DNA of 64,000 nt from assembly GCA_024195585.1 (NCBI GenBank), contig SWBL01000040.1:1-64000 (forward strand), given 5' to 3'. How positions within the stretch are numbered: the stretch's first letter is position 1; each line of letters starts with the position of its first letter. The DNA is from Aureobasidium sp. EXF-3400. Its lineage: Eukaryota > Ascomycota > Dothideomycetes > Dothideales > Saccotheciaceae. Below the pieces are notes generated by a model. The model ran no database searches. It saw only the letters and a list, made by a program, of their open reading frames with translations, and had not been told where the DNA came from. Below are positions 33,170-44,847 of the stretch, piece by piece. The translations under genes were made by a program, and so were the position numbers.

Positions 33170-36100
33170 CTAATTCTCGCTCGACAACCGTGGGGCCCCA
33201 GGCAGATCGAGAGAATTAGGCCTGGAGTTTTGGTTTACGATTGTAGTCCTGGTTCTCGAATTGCCAATGGAATGTACCGAGATGGCGGGAGACATTGGTC
33301 GCGGTGGAGGTGATTGATTTCGCACTGGTGATTCTTGCACTTGCGGTGCGGGTTTCGAGATGGGCTTCGGTTGAGGTTTCTCTGCCATAGGGCTGACGTC
33401 TTCGTCGACCTCCATGATGGGAGGGCAGTACTCTTTGAGCACCTTTTTGAGCGCGGGTCTTCGAATAGGCTTGCTGAGGAAATAGTTCATGCCCGAATCA
33501 AGACAATCTTTGACATTGCTCTCCTCTGCGAATGCAGTGAGGGCAACGATAGGAGCGTCATAACCCATCTCACGGATGAGTCGTGTTGATTGAAGGCCAT
33601 CGAGATTGGGCATTTGAACATCCATGAAAATGAGGTTGTAGGGACTCCTCCCAGGAGCAGTCATGCTTTCTTTGACAAAGTCCAGGGCTTCCTGGCCATC
33701 TTTCGCGACCGTCACATCGTAGATATCCTCAAGCTTAAGCATACGCAGAACGACCTCTTGGTTCACCTTGTTGTCCTCGGCAACAAGCACACGAATCTTG
33801 CCAGTCTCCTTTACATCATTGGTAATTTTCTCCATTGCTGCTGCTTGAGAACCAGGGGACTCCATAGCTTGATTTGATGAGAAGAAAGGCTGACTCAGAC
33901 CCACCAGGCGAGGCTGCGCATCTCGTGAGTAATTCTGTACGTTGGGGGCTTGAGTCTGAGCGACCGTCGGAGATTGGCCAGTACTGCTGTGCGAGTGACC
34001 TGATCGATGCGACTGCGCATCATCAGTGATGAGTTGACTGACACGCTGTGGCGAACGGGTTCCTTCAAGCCCAAGCCCGACATCATTACTGTTACCAACG
34101 ACCGAGCTCGCGGTACTGTCAGACCTAGTTACAATGTGCCGCAGCGGTATGCGCATTTTGAAAGTGCTGCCGTGTCCTAGTTCACTGTCTAGTTCGATAT
34201 TGCCTTTCATAAGTTTGGCCAGCTGAGAACAGATACTCAAACCCAGACCAGTACCACCAAACTTCTTGCTGAGGCCAAGATCGCCTTGAACAAAGGGTTC
34301 GAAGATTCGTTGCTGAAGGTGCTCTGCAATACCCGGTCCAGTATCTGTGACTTCGAACTCGAACATAAGAGTTCGCCCAGGAGGTGGGGAAGCCGGTCGC
34401 TCAGAAGCAAGAATGTGTGCGTATGCGTCAGATCGTTCCCGATAGGGATTGATTTCGTTGGCAGTGGCCGAATTTTTACTTGCGAAAGGTCCGGCAATCG
34501 AAGCATCAGAATTCTTATGCCTGCTAGAGATGGGCTTCGAGCTCTTAGACTGAAGAGAAGTCTTACGGCTGTTGACCTCTGCAGCTTCGCCTGTACAACG
34601 AACAGTAAGGACGACTGAGCCCCCAGCGGGGGTAAACTTCAGACTGTTCGAGACGAGATTGATAACAACCTGCAGGATACGATGGACATCTCCCCAGAGG
34701 ATCATGTCTTTTACGCGTCCTGTACCAGCCGGACCGTATTGGTTGCGCTCCTCATCCGAAGGGAAGACTATACCATTCATTGCTTCGGCACCCTGGAACT
34801 CAACGCGCAGAGTGATTTGTCCTTCCTTTGCCTGTTTGTCGAAAATAGCCAAGACCTGTGAGCTGATTTCTCGTAACCGGAATTCTTTGGAATCGAGACT
34901 CAGTTGCTGGCCGACCTGATTTTTGCTGAAGGTGAGAAGATCTGTAAGGAGGTTGAGAAGGAGATCACCACTCTTGTAGATGATGCCTAGAGATCTCTTG
35001 AGCTTCATCGGATCCTCTTCTTGCATGCAGACAGCACACATGCCCAGGATACCATTCAGAGGAGTTTTGAGTTCGTGCGAGATGTTGGCGATGAAAAGCG
35101 TTTTACTCTCATTGGCCGCTTCGGCAGCCTTCTTGCTGAGTTCCAGTTCTGCGGTGCGTTGCTTCACTCTTTCTTCCAGACGCTCGTACTGCATCATAAG
35201 CTCGTCCGACATCTCGTTGAAAGTCCGTGTAAGATCAGTCAACTCATCCTGGATGCAGGTTTTACGTTCCTTGACCTTGCCAGGAATGTGGAATTGGCGC
35301 CTTCGTTGTTCTTCTTTGCGTTCTTTCCGCGATTTCTTGTGCCTCGTGTTCCAGCTACTCACGTTTGCAAAGAAGCCCTCTTTGCGAGCGATGACTGCAT
35401 CCACGTGCTCATCATTGCTTCCATCGCCGTCATTATCGTTGAACATGTCGTGCGAGTCCCGGCTGTAATTACTCTCCGAATATCCCATAGGCAGTACAGA
35501 TCTACGCGTAGCCTCTCTGAGTCTACGGATTGGAGCGCTTGCGAAATGAGCAAGCGGCCAAGCGAAGAGGATCACGCCGCCTAGAACCGAGAAGATACAC
35601 GTCAAAAGAACTTTGCGCAGATGACGGATAGGCTGCCACACTTCGCTCTTGTCTTGCTCAACTATCACAACCCAATCAACGAGTGCAGTATCTGGAAGAG
35701 CGAAGCCAACTGAAACGCCTTTTCCAGCTTCGTCATGGGTGCTGATATCACCGCCAGCATTGCCTATCGAATATTGGTCTTGGGTAAGAGCGGTGACGAC
35801 AGCTGGGTAACTCGTAATAGGAAAGGGTGGAGGATCGACTGCGCCTGAGGAGTTAGGATGGCGGTCCGAGAAATCATCGGGTAGAGGCCAAATAAAGCGT
35901 CCTTGAATATCAGCTGGGTCAACTGTGCCGTTTTGGGGCGAGTTGTAAAGTAAGCCGTCGGGAAAATGATTGGTGGTGTTAGCAGGACCGACAATAAGGG
36001 TCATACCAGTAGAGCCTAGGCCCTCGGCAGAAGCGATAACACTGCCAATCAAACGAGCGTCGCAGACAATGGTCAACCAGCCCAGAACGTCAATGGCCGA

Positions 36101-36846
36101 AGTATTGTTGATGACAGGCATGGTAAGAGACAAGAGACTGAAAGAGGCGTTGATGGCGTAGGGACCCAAGAGCAGGGTGGAATTGGGGGCCTTGAGCACC
36201 TCGCCGTTGTAGATGGCGCGTGACTCACGGTAGGTACTGTTGATTGGGACAGAGAAGTAAGTCAGGTTGGGGTAAAGCTCGGGAGGGTAGCCATAGTCGG
36301 TGTCACTGAGGTAGACATCACTTCCATTGGGTGCCTTGTAGGGAAGAAGAATGGATTCGATGTTCTCCGAGGTAGCGTTCAGGACCGAGTAATGACCATT
36401 AGGACCGTCGGCATCGCGTGGAAAGATTTTACCCTGCAGCATGAGGGCTTGGCCAACAGCACCGGAAGCAGGAGCGGCGATGGCGGCGTCGAAGTCTGAT
36501 TGAGCAGATGCCCAGTTTGCGGCAGTATTGTTCCCTTGCAGGTTGTATCTCTTAAGTGCAGACTGCATTACAATTCGACTCGAGACAAGCTGCACGCTGT
36601 TTTGGATGAGAGCCAGGTTGGATGCGATCTGAGCTGCTTTGAGCGATGCGGTCAGGGAAAGTCTGGTGGTGCGAATTTCGAGGACGAAGTTGTGGTTGGT
36701 ATACTGTGACACGAGTCAGTACATGGAGGCGGGTATCAAGGTATGGGGCAGAGACGGACCCATGTTGCTATGGATATAACAGCAAGGCCGATGGCAGCAG
36801 CCAGTAGGATCAAGCCGGCGAGCTGTTCTCTGATGGGAATGCGCAT
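33170..36846 (-). CDS. SLN1: Sln1-type osmosensing hybrid histidine kinase
   Basis: Plasma-membrane sensor at the top of the HOG phosphorelay (with Ypd1 and Ssk1). Exons 36846-36760 and 36703-33170, intron 56 nt (GTCCGT to CACAG), 1206 aa. Exon 1 encodes MRIPIREQLAGLILLAAAIG, the first membrane helix, and splicing gives ATW-YTNHNFVLEIR, the usual Sln1 start. A large extracellular sensor with several N-glycosylation sequons spans about 50-390. The second helix is at about 394-416 (LTCIFSVLGGVILFAWPLA), followed by a HAMP-like region and a coiled coil (MQYERLEERVKQRTAEL). H box FIANISHELKTPLNGILG with His572; N box ILQVVINLVSNSLKF; G1 DTGPGIAEH; G2 GGTGLGLSICSQL; receiver VLVAEDNKVNQEV with acceptor Asp1057 in FMDVQMPNLDG and KPIRR lysine. 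All motifs intact. The tail after the receiver is Pro/Ser-rich. Confidence 0.94.
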
Positions 36847-39435
36847 CTTGACAGGGTCGGCGAGGGCGCAGCCTCTAATGCGGGAAAGAGAGAGACGACT
36901 CGAAGGCCGTGGGTGTCAGCCGAGGACGAGGACAAGATGGAGGTCGGGTCAGAGTCGTGGGCAGCAAAAATCGAAGGCTGTCAGCGGCAGACGTGATGGC
37001 CAAAGTAGTCGCCGGCGCAGGGCGTGAACATGGAAAGAGCGTAGGCGACCGTGGGCAGTCGAGTGGAGCGAAAGGAATGCGGATAGCGACGAGGACGAGC
37101 GCTGGTGCGTAAGCGAAAAGACGCTCGTACAAGGAGGATATGCAAAGCACGACTGAAGCGGCTCAGCAGTTCGACCACGGCCAGACTAGTTGATCTGCCG
37201 ATCAGAAAAGCAACCAGTGGGGGATGCCTGATCCAACGAAAGCCAAAAGCTCCTTTCGTACAGCAAGCAGTTACAAGCGAGAGCCAAGCGACGACGGCTT
37301 TGTTGTCTTTGGAGTTGTTGTTGTTGTTGCGCTCGAGACAGCGGACAATGGACAATATGTGTATGTTGACGAAGGCGGCGACTGAAGGACACAAGACGGG
37401 ATAGTCGACTCTCAGGGACGGGACAAGGAGACTAATAGGAATGATGGATAACGAGGTGCATGGGTACAAGTAGCGCGTGTGTCGCTTCCTTGGACCTTCT
37501 TGCCCTCGGAAGAGATACGACCAAGAAACAGGAACCCTTTACCAAAGCCCTGACGCTCCCGCAACCTAATCCGCCTGTGACTTTTTGCTTCCAAGGAATG
37601 CAACTGCCAGTTGCACGCTCTTGGCACGTGTACACGCATATTTATCCACGCTTCCCGCCAATATAACTCGTATACATCTCATTCATCAACTTTCGAATCT
37701 TCTTGTCTTGACACACATCTCGCTTGCTTGACATGTATCTCTATACCGTTGGGTCTGATCACACCACATGTTACGCCGGTTATCTCTCTACTTGGCCCTG
37801 CCGTTGAACTTCCACCGGCCGTCGTCTCACATCTCAATGCGTTTCGCCAATTCGCCAAGATCGATTTTTGTTAGCGACGCGTGATCTACGTACCGTGACT
37901 GACGACTTCTAACTGGAACTCTGAGTGCCTGCGACTTGACTGATCCTTCCAGTGTACTGTAGCACGACATGGACATGTTTACAGCAGCTTCTCGTCGGAA
38001 AATGCCTCGTCAAAGATGCCAGTGCACAAGACGCCTAAGGAGAATCAAACGCACGAGTCCCGCCTGTTGAAGCCCTATTCATGAACCCGCAATCACATTG
38101 ACGAAGGTGGAGATTGAGTCTTCACTTGCATCATAGCTTCTCGAATTTGACTGATGCAATATACGATCTTTGTTATTGGACCATCGCCCATGACTCCCCG
38201 CCTTTGTGTACGAGTCATCATGACCTGGTAAAGCGACTTGTCGTCGATTCAGCAACAAGAATAAAAGGGAAGAACATGTTTTTTTGTCCGGACGGACCGG
38301 CGCTGTCAGACAAAGTCTGTCCGCCGCTAACGAAATTTGCCTGGCGCTAAATCTGCAGAGAACGCATGCCGCTTGTATTTACCTATTTTCCAGCTTCTAC
38401 ATTAATCGGCAATTGTACCGATCCTCCCTATAAAATTTGATGACTTCGCTCATGTCCGAGGCTCGGCTTTACAGCCTCATCTGGCAGCACCCCAAGAAGC
38501 TTGACATCGATCACGAGTACCGATCCCCACCACCGCTCGATCGCTATTGCTGCTTAAAAGTGCGATATTGTCTCGAGTTCCTTCGCGTTCGGCAATACCT
38601 TCAATCTATGCCACTGTTGGCGTGAATTTTCATCAAAGAACCGAATCGTGTCCATGGAACATGGGAAGATCTTGGAGTTCGTTGCCAAGTTCACATGTTG
38701 CTTGCATGTATAATGTCCTTGACGTTAATGCCTAGTCCTACAAGAATATTCACTACTACCCAAGGTTGCAGATCGAGTAAAATCACCTTGAGATGCCGCC
38801 TATTGCCGGAGAACATCCCACGAGCTCCAGGTGTTTGCTATACCATCTCAACCTTATCTTGCCAAGGATGATCCTTTAGCTCTAATTATGTTCACTACTG
38901 TTCATCTGTACTCGGCGGCCTGGATCACGAGACTGTATGTCTGACATTTTTCGAAGATGACTGCAACGTGAAAGAAGAGTCGGTCCTTTTTCCGCCTTGC
39001 TACCACGTTGTCGGTATTCCCTTCGAGGTGGTTCGAGTGCAGCGCCGAGCATTCAACAAGACGCCTCCGAGGAAAAGATTGCCTCGTCGATTTGTGAGGC
39101 CGTCAGAAGGCACTGTACTTCAACGCTATTGTCTCGTCACTGTTCATTACGAGGCTGTCACGAAGTCAGATCTCGCGCCAATGCTACGGACACGCTTCTA
39201 GGCAGGTGTCTTTACCAAAACTTTCAATTACGTTCTCTAACACACGCGAAGAACTACATGCACACGCTGTTGTGACACAAGCAGATTGTGTTGAGCCAAA
39301 GTCGTACCTTGGTTTAACATTCAACGAAACACCTGCATCACTCTAGCATCACAGCAATGCAGCCCCGAGATTGTAACCACTCGCATAGAATTGCCTCGAT
39401 TGATTGTGCATACTGCCTGTCACATCTGACTCTGT
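36847..39435. other. Gene-poor region, 2.6 kb
   Basis: Upstream of the Sln1-like gene and downstream of the dehydrogenase. Overlapping short frames in 36.9-37.5 kb look like chance openings in a GC-rich stretch, probably the kinase promoter and leader. A 62-codon frame from 38437 starts too near a TATAAAAT to be a transcript start. No supported gene. Confidence 0.4.
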
Positions 39436-40563
39436 TTACAGTTTGGATGCTGAAGCATCAGAAATACGTTGTCCTGCCTCGTTCAGACGGATCTGAATGC
39501 CCTTGACCAGAGCCTCTTGCAAAAGAGCGCCAATCTCAACCGCCTTGACCGCATTGCGTAGCTTCAAAGGAAGTGCAGTGTTGTCCAGACAAGCAGCTGT
39601 GAACTCGTTGGCCTCTCCTACAAAGGCCTGTTCGAATCGGCCATAATAGTGAGCTGGAACTTCTCTAGTTATGCCCTGTGGGCCATAGTAGTTGACGAAG
39701 TTCTTTTGAGGGTTGCCGTTGACAGTCAACTTTCCCTCGGTACCAATGATCTCAGTTACATCCTCTTGGCCGTGTGCCATCATCCTCGAACAGTAGAAGT
39801 TCGCGACTCTACCATTCCAGAACTCGACGATGCCCATGGCGTTGTCATAATCGTTGTATTTAGCCAGTTCGGGCTTCACTGCTCGCACGCCGTATGCAGA
39901 AACACTCTTCACTTGGACATCATCGCCGAAGAACCACAGAGCGAGGTCAATGTCATGGACTGACATGTCGACAAATACACCTCCGGACCAGGCTGCATAC
40001 TCGACGAAGAAGCCGCTAGGATCATGCTTGTCGCAAGTTTGACTGCGAATAATTGTTGGTCGACCGATCAAGCCTCTGTCCATTTTGTCCCATGCATCGC
40101 GGTAGGACTCGTCGAAACGGCGGGAGAAGCCACACATCACTTTCAGGTGAGGGTGCTTGAGTGCCTCATCCAAAACTTGTTTGCACTGTTGATGAGAAGA
40201 TTAGTTCTGAGCAGTCGCAACCTGCTTGAGTAAACTCACGACTGCGATACTTGTGGACAAGGGCTTCTCGCAAAGGACGTGCAAGCCTTGATGCATAGCC
40301 TTTATAGCCTCCTCAGCGTGCACTGAGGTAGCGGTACCAATGACTACAGCTTGAAGGCCTTCTTGCTTGATCATCTCGTCGTAATCGGTGTAGAGTTTGA
40401 CTCCATGAGGCTCCAGGTTGACTCTAGCCCAAGCGAGCTCTTTCGGATCCGGTGTGAATGCTGCTACGAGCTCTGCACGAGGGGTACGGTGTAGGAAGTT
40501 GATGGCATGGCGAGCACCCATACGACCGAGCCCGGCAGCGGCAATCTTGAGCTTCTGAACCAT
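39436..40563 (-). CDS. Inositol 2-dehydrogenase-like oxidoreductase (Gfo/Idh/MocA family)
   Basis: NAD(P)-dependent sugar or polyol dehydrogenase. Exons 40563-40240 and 40185-39436, intron 54 nt (GTGAGT to AACAG), 357 aa. Rossmann start VQKLKIAAAGLGRMGARHA with GxGxxG, then VVIGTATSVHAEEAI, and the signature CEKPLST with the catalytic Lys. The splice joins STSIAV-CKQVLDEA. In the C-terminal domain, GGVFVDMSVHDIDLALWF carries the conserved Asp and His used in inositol dehydrogenases (DxxxHDID). Best match is the myo-inositol/scyllo-inositol dehydrogenase group; the true substrate is open. ATG at 40563 directly precedes the conserved start. Shares a 421-bp promoter region with the divergent Zn2Cys6 regulator, its likely controller by position. 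Confidence 0.88.
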
Positions 40564-40984
40564 GTCGATGTCGCTATATAATTGAATTATGATGAACCTC
40601 GAGATAATTCTCACAGCCTGATAGAAGAGGGCCAGGTTCATCTTTTATAGCCTCCGCTCTTGCGTCCAGTCTGACAGCAAATTCCATATTCTTACCTTTC
40701 TCGTCAATACATAGTGTGCTTGTGGATAACTGCAGGGATGCATAGAGACAAACAAAAGAAGCAAGAATTGCTCCTAGAGGGTGAGGGGGGTTTACGCGAA
40801 GCCTTCCAAACCGGTTTCTTACGAATTCAGCAAGTCCGGTCCCGAGGCTGAGGCAAGATCTCATCCGAGGCGACCTGTGCTTCTCTTCTTCCCAAACACG
40901 TAACAACACGCCCGCAAGCTCCATCTCATTGCCATAATTGCAACTCTTGCTCCCGGACCTTATTTAGCTACTTTTGAGTATGCA
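40564..40984. promoter_or_regulatory. Divergent promoter region with several CCGG/CGG triplets
   Basis: Between the dehydrogenase and the Zn2Cys6 gene. CGG/CCG triplets occur in AACCGGTTTC, TCCGGTCCCG, CATCCGAGGCG and CCCGGACC (40810-40960), compatible with, but not proof of, autoregulation by the cluster regulator. Confidence 0.35.
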
Positions 40985-43329
40985 ATGAGCAGCGCAGAAA
41001 GACTTGCGTGGTACGTTTCTCTTTCCGTATCCCGCAGCGCTCGGAGAGTCCGGCTGTACTGACTGCTTCCTGCATTGTAGCGAGCAATGTCGGGTACGAC
41101 ATCTGAAGTGTGATCGCAACAAACCCAAGTGTTCGCGCTGTCTCAAGGATGATGTCGAGTGTGTGAGCCGGGCCGAGCTGCCTGAGCCGCCGAGAAAGAA
41201 GGCAAGGTGAGATGCCGTCACTCGATACCCATCAATGCCCTCGACAAAACCTCCCCGTGTACTAAAGGCTGCAAGGCGTATAGCTACAGAAATGCATAAT
41301 AGTAATAGGAAACAAGATGGTATTCACTGAGTGGCAACAAGCTATTGACTCTCTGTGGACATGCCTCTGCTTTTCGAAACAATTATGCCTGTTTATAGTC
41401 TGTGTTTTACTCTTGGCTGTAGTCGGACTACAGTGCAAGTTACAGACTTTAGTATACGAGCAGGAAGGAGGCCATTGAATTCTGATAATATAGGTATTGA
41501 CTGTGCACCCAGGCTTGCCAATCCATCAAAACATCAACCAAAGTTTCCTGCCAATCAGCCTTGGTTCAGAGTTGGGAAAGAGCTGAGGTTTATTGATGAG
41601 AATGCATCGACGATTTTCGGCAACGGCCAGGTACTAGAGTTCGAAGATAACATAGAAGAGCCAACAGCAGAGATTCTCGACTCAAATCCCTCGTTACATC
41701 TTGAAGGTACAGCTACTGAAGCCGACAACCAAATTCTCACCCAGACCCCGAGCCGAGGAGAGAACTTAGATTCTGTTACAAATCTTGGTCAGTCTCAAGG
41801 ATCAATTCGTTTTGAGACACTTGTAGAGGCAGCTGCCGGGTGCAGAGCAGAACACCCACGTAGCGCTCCGACGGACCCCACAACGAAAGCTATAGCAGAC
41901 ATATCTTTCACAGACTCGGCAACTGGCATATCACCTGTGTTCGAGCCTACACATGATGGTAGAGACTCACTCGCCCAGTCCTTTCCGCAGTCAAATCAAC
42001 TGCTCAACCGGAATAATGCTTTATCACCAGCCAACTTTCGAACCTTTGAATCGTCTCGAGATCCATCAGCAGGTCGCATTACATCGATTTCTCCAGAAGC
42101 GGCGTTCTCTTTACCTACAACACCCACTTTATCCACACACGAAGCTAGGCTGATGCAACATTTCATCGAGCATCTAGCTCCCAGTATCGATGTAGTTTGT
42201 TCATCACAGGTTTTTGGCCGACTAGTCCCTCGCATGGCTTTCTTATCGCCGATCTTATTGACCTCGATATTTGCTGTTGCCTCTAAACATATTTCCAAGA
42301 CGATAGAGACGACCGATCCGGCACCTGAGACTTACTTTCAAGAAACATTGGACCACTTGATACCAGTATTGAATGAGCCCGACGCACTAGTGGAAGACTA
42401 CATACTAGCTGCTGTGGTGATTCTAAGAGTCATGGAAGAGATGGACAGTAAGTACAGAGATAAGCTGTAGATAGATTGATACTAACAAGACATAGTCTCT
42501 CTGTCTGGCCACGATCAACAGAGTCATCTACCAGCAATACACGCTCTCATCAGCGCGCAGGAAAGGATTGCTACACAAGGCGGTCTACGACAAGCAGCTT
42601 GGTGGGTTGGCTTTCGTCAAGAGATGGTGGTAGCTTTCATCAATCAGAGACCGATCGTGCCCGTTCTGGAACATTGCAACCTAGATCGTTCTTTCTCGGC
42701 AGCTGATGACGATACATGGACCAACAGAATCATTGTTCACTGTGCAGATGTCATCAATCACTGTTTCCAGAATGGCTCGCTTAGCCAAACGACGTATCAA
42801 GCACTTCGCGACTATGGGGAAGCATGGATGGCTCACAAGCCCCGATCTTTCAGTCCCATCTTCCAGTCTCAGTCATCCGGCGAGAAAGGAGACGTGTTCA
42901 CGAAGACTTGGTACGCTGGCGACACAATTGCAAAAGGTGTTCAGCATTACCATCTGTCCAAAATCCTTCTTGTCGCTCATGACCCAAACATACCTCGACT
43001 GGGCCTGCACAGGAAGACCTTTGAGCAGGCTGTTGATGTGAGTTTCCACACGAGCCTGTCAGCTTTGATGGTTGCTAAATCCGAGATAGAATGAACTAAG
43101 ATCTCATGCGAGGACTCTTTGCGGTATCGCGCAGGGTGGTTGTAAAACAGCAGCCATCTGGGTCACGACATGCATGGGGATATCATGGTGCGGAGATCGA
43201 TTTGTCTCTCGTCTAGAGCAAGAAGAACTGCTTGAGATTCTCAAATATACTGACAGAGTACACGCCCGTCATACCCTGTCTACGCAGAAAAATCTCAAGG
43301 AGGCATGGGACTGGCCTGCAGATACCTGA
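40985..43329 (+). CDS. Zn2Cys6 fungal transcription factor
   Basis: Binuclear zinc cluster regulator. Exons 40985-41010, 41081-41206, 41453-42447, 42496-43037 and 43090-43329 give 642 aa. Introns are 70, 246, 48 and 52 nt. Splicing the 26-nt first exon creates LAC-EQC, completing CX2CX6CX6CX2CX6C (Cys 9, 12, 19, 26, 29, 36; CRVRHLKCDRNKPKC). A basic linker PPRKKA follows. The C-terminal half is the fungal-specific middle-homology region (HFIEHLAPSIDVV, then AAWWVGFRQEMVVAFINQR, RNIIVHC-like region and LRSHARTLCGIAQG), ending in ILKYTDRVHARHT. Intron 2 carries a MITE-like element (41250-41426), explaining its length. Divergent from the dehydrogenase and 32 bp from the convergent amidohydrolase end, so the three may be one catabolic unit (inference). 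Confidence 0.9.
41250..41426. mobile_element. MITE-like element, copy C, inside a Zn2Cys6 gene intron
   Basis: Left end CCTCCCCGTGTACTAAAG and then TATAGCTACAGAAATGCATAAT, close to the 61-kb copy. Right end ATTATGCCTGTTTATAGTCTGTG... to AGTCGG resembles the right end of copy B. Internal CACTGAG and CTCTGTGGAC correspond to the inner inverted repeat of copy B. About 177 bp, within intron 41207-41452: 43 nt from the donor and 26 nt from the acceptor. Confidence 0.75.
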
Positions 43330-43361
43330 CAGACGGCTGCAAGGATATCTTGTATTGAGGG

Positions 43362-44372
43362 CTAGATGCAGTCCCACAGGCGTCTTGCGTTGTCTCGGAA
43401 CACCAAGTCCTTCGCGTCAAATTCTTCTGTCCAATCGAGGCATTTGGAAACGAAGGGCTTAATATCCAAGCCCTCGAAGCGTGTGTGTGGCCAATCTGAT
43501 GCAAAGACCATCTTGTCTTTCGCAGTGTCTAATAACAACTTTGATATGGCTTCAGTTCCAGCCATTTCATCAATGGAGAAGTCAAAGCGATAATGGGCCG
43601 AAATTTTGACCCAGAGATTATCAGCTTGTGACAAGAGCGTCGTCAAATGCTGCATGCCCGGCACATTGGACGCATTTGAAGGATATGAGTCCCAACGTTT
43701 CATGTCTGGAGCGCCGAAATGAGCAATACAGAACTTTACTCCGAGCTCAGGTATGATGTCGGTTATGAAGCGAAGTTGCTCTAGATCGATAAACAATTCA
43801 ATCACCCAGTCGAGCGGTTTTACGACAGCTGCATACTTTTGTAGAGTGTGCTTGACAGCATCTGGATCGAATGGCTCATTTGTGGATTTGAAGTTCAGTC
43901 TGACGCCTCGGACACCCAGTCTGTGCCATTGTTGCAATGTATCGCTGGCAATGTCGTCGGGATCGAACGCCACCACGCCCCGACCACGAGTTGGTCCAAT
44001 TTCGTTTAGAGCGTCTAGGAGGCAAGAGTTGTCGTTGCCATAGATAGAGGGTTGAACCAGCACGATGTTGTTAATACCAATTGTCTTTTCGAAAGTCATG
44101 GCGTGGTCTAGACTATGCAGAGATGGTTTATACGCAGCCGATTTTGCCAGAGGATAGTCAGGAGAGGTCACATGCATATGACTGTCCCATGCTCCCGGGG
44201 GCATCTTGTTGATTATGGTGCTTGGCTGAACATGTCGACTGAAGTGTCTTTGTGGACAGAATGCCTGCTTTGGTGGAAGACGACAGAGCCGACGAACGGC
44301 TGAGCTAGAGTAGCTGGTGTGAGATGTAAGGATCAATATTTGCCTAAATGAATTTGGGATTTACCTGTTCAT
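43362..44372 (-). CDS. Amidohydrolase family 2 protein (LigI/2-pyrone-4,6-dicarboxylate lactonase-like)
   Basis: TIM-barrel hydrolase of the Amidohydro_2 family (PF04909, COG3618). Motifs: AWDSHMHVTSPDYPLA (metal-type HxH), VLVQPSIYGNDNSCLLDAL, GVVAFDP, GVRGVRLNF, FCIAHFGAPD, LWVKISAHYR and FASDWPHTRFEG (conserved Asp and His). My start uses exon 44372-44365 (ATGAACAG), an intron of 60 nt (GTAAAT to CTCTAG), and exon 44304-43362, for 316 aa. This adds a basic, acid-free leader (SSAVRRLCRLPPKQAF) that looks like a mitochondrial presequence. If that splice is wrong, the first ATG in the main exon is 44204 (280 aa, MPPGAWDSH). LigI relatives open a lactone in aromatic catabolism (family knowledge); substrate here unknown. 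Ends 32 bp from the convergent Zn2Cys6 gene. Confidence 0.85.
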
Positions 44373-44847
44373 TGCAATTACAGTTGTACTCACTCTAGGA
44401 ACGTCAGCAGCGGTGTCTACCTTGAGTCCTTAGCGTTGGGTAGGATGCAATTATCAAGTCGACAAGTCGGTCAAGAAACGGCAGAGGTTGGCGTGGAAGC
44501 GGGGGTCATGAGATCAGAAAGACAACAGTCTACAAGACATGCAACAACCTTCAAATCTTTGTACACCTTCTGTTGATTCTACGAGACGAAAGCTGACGCT
44601 GACTGTTAGGCGTCTATCGACAAGCAGTCACAAAGAACGCGTTGCTGTAGGAGCAAAATTGGAAAAATCGACGAGGGAGAATCAGGCCATCGGGTTCCGA
44701 GCCGACGTCATCATCTCCAGCTTCGGAGTCGCAAAAACATTGGCAAGATTATCCAGAGGGACAAGATAACTTGTTAGACACTGGTCTAAATATTTGATGA
44801 GACAGTCAGAGTCCAAGGCAGCGTCAGATGCAACCAATGCTGTAGCG
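44373..44847. other. Divergent promoter region, 475 bp
   Basis: Between the amidohydrolase (minus) and the Sac-domain phosphatase (plus). No TATA box or repeat noted. Confidence 0.4.

Noticed and set aside
36875..37469. Overlapping open frames upstream of the Sln1-like gene
   Set aside because: Several frames open at once in a GC-rich stretch, no splice-supported start and no domains.
44204..44372. Non-ATG start in the amidohydrolase main exon
   Set aside because: The frame before 44204 has no ATG in the exon; a spliced 8-nt exon gives an ATG and a plausible presequence.
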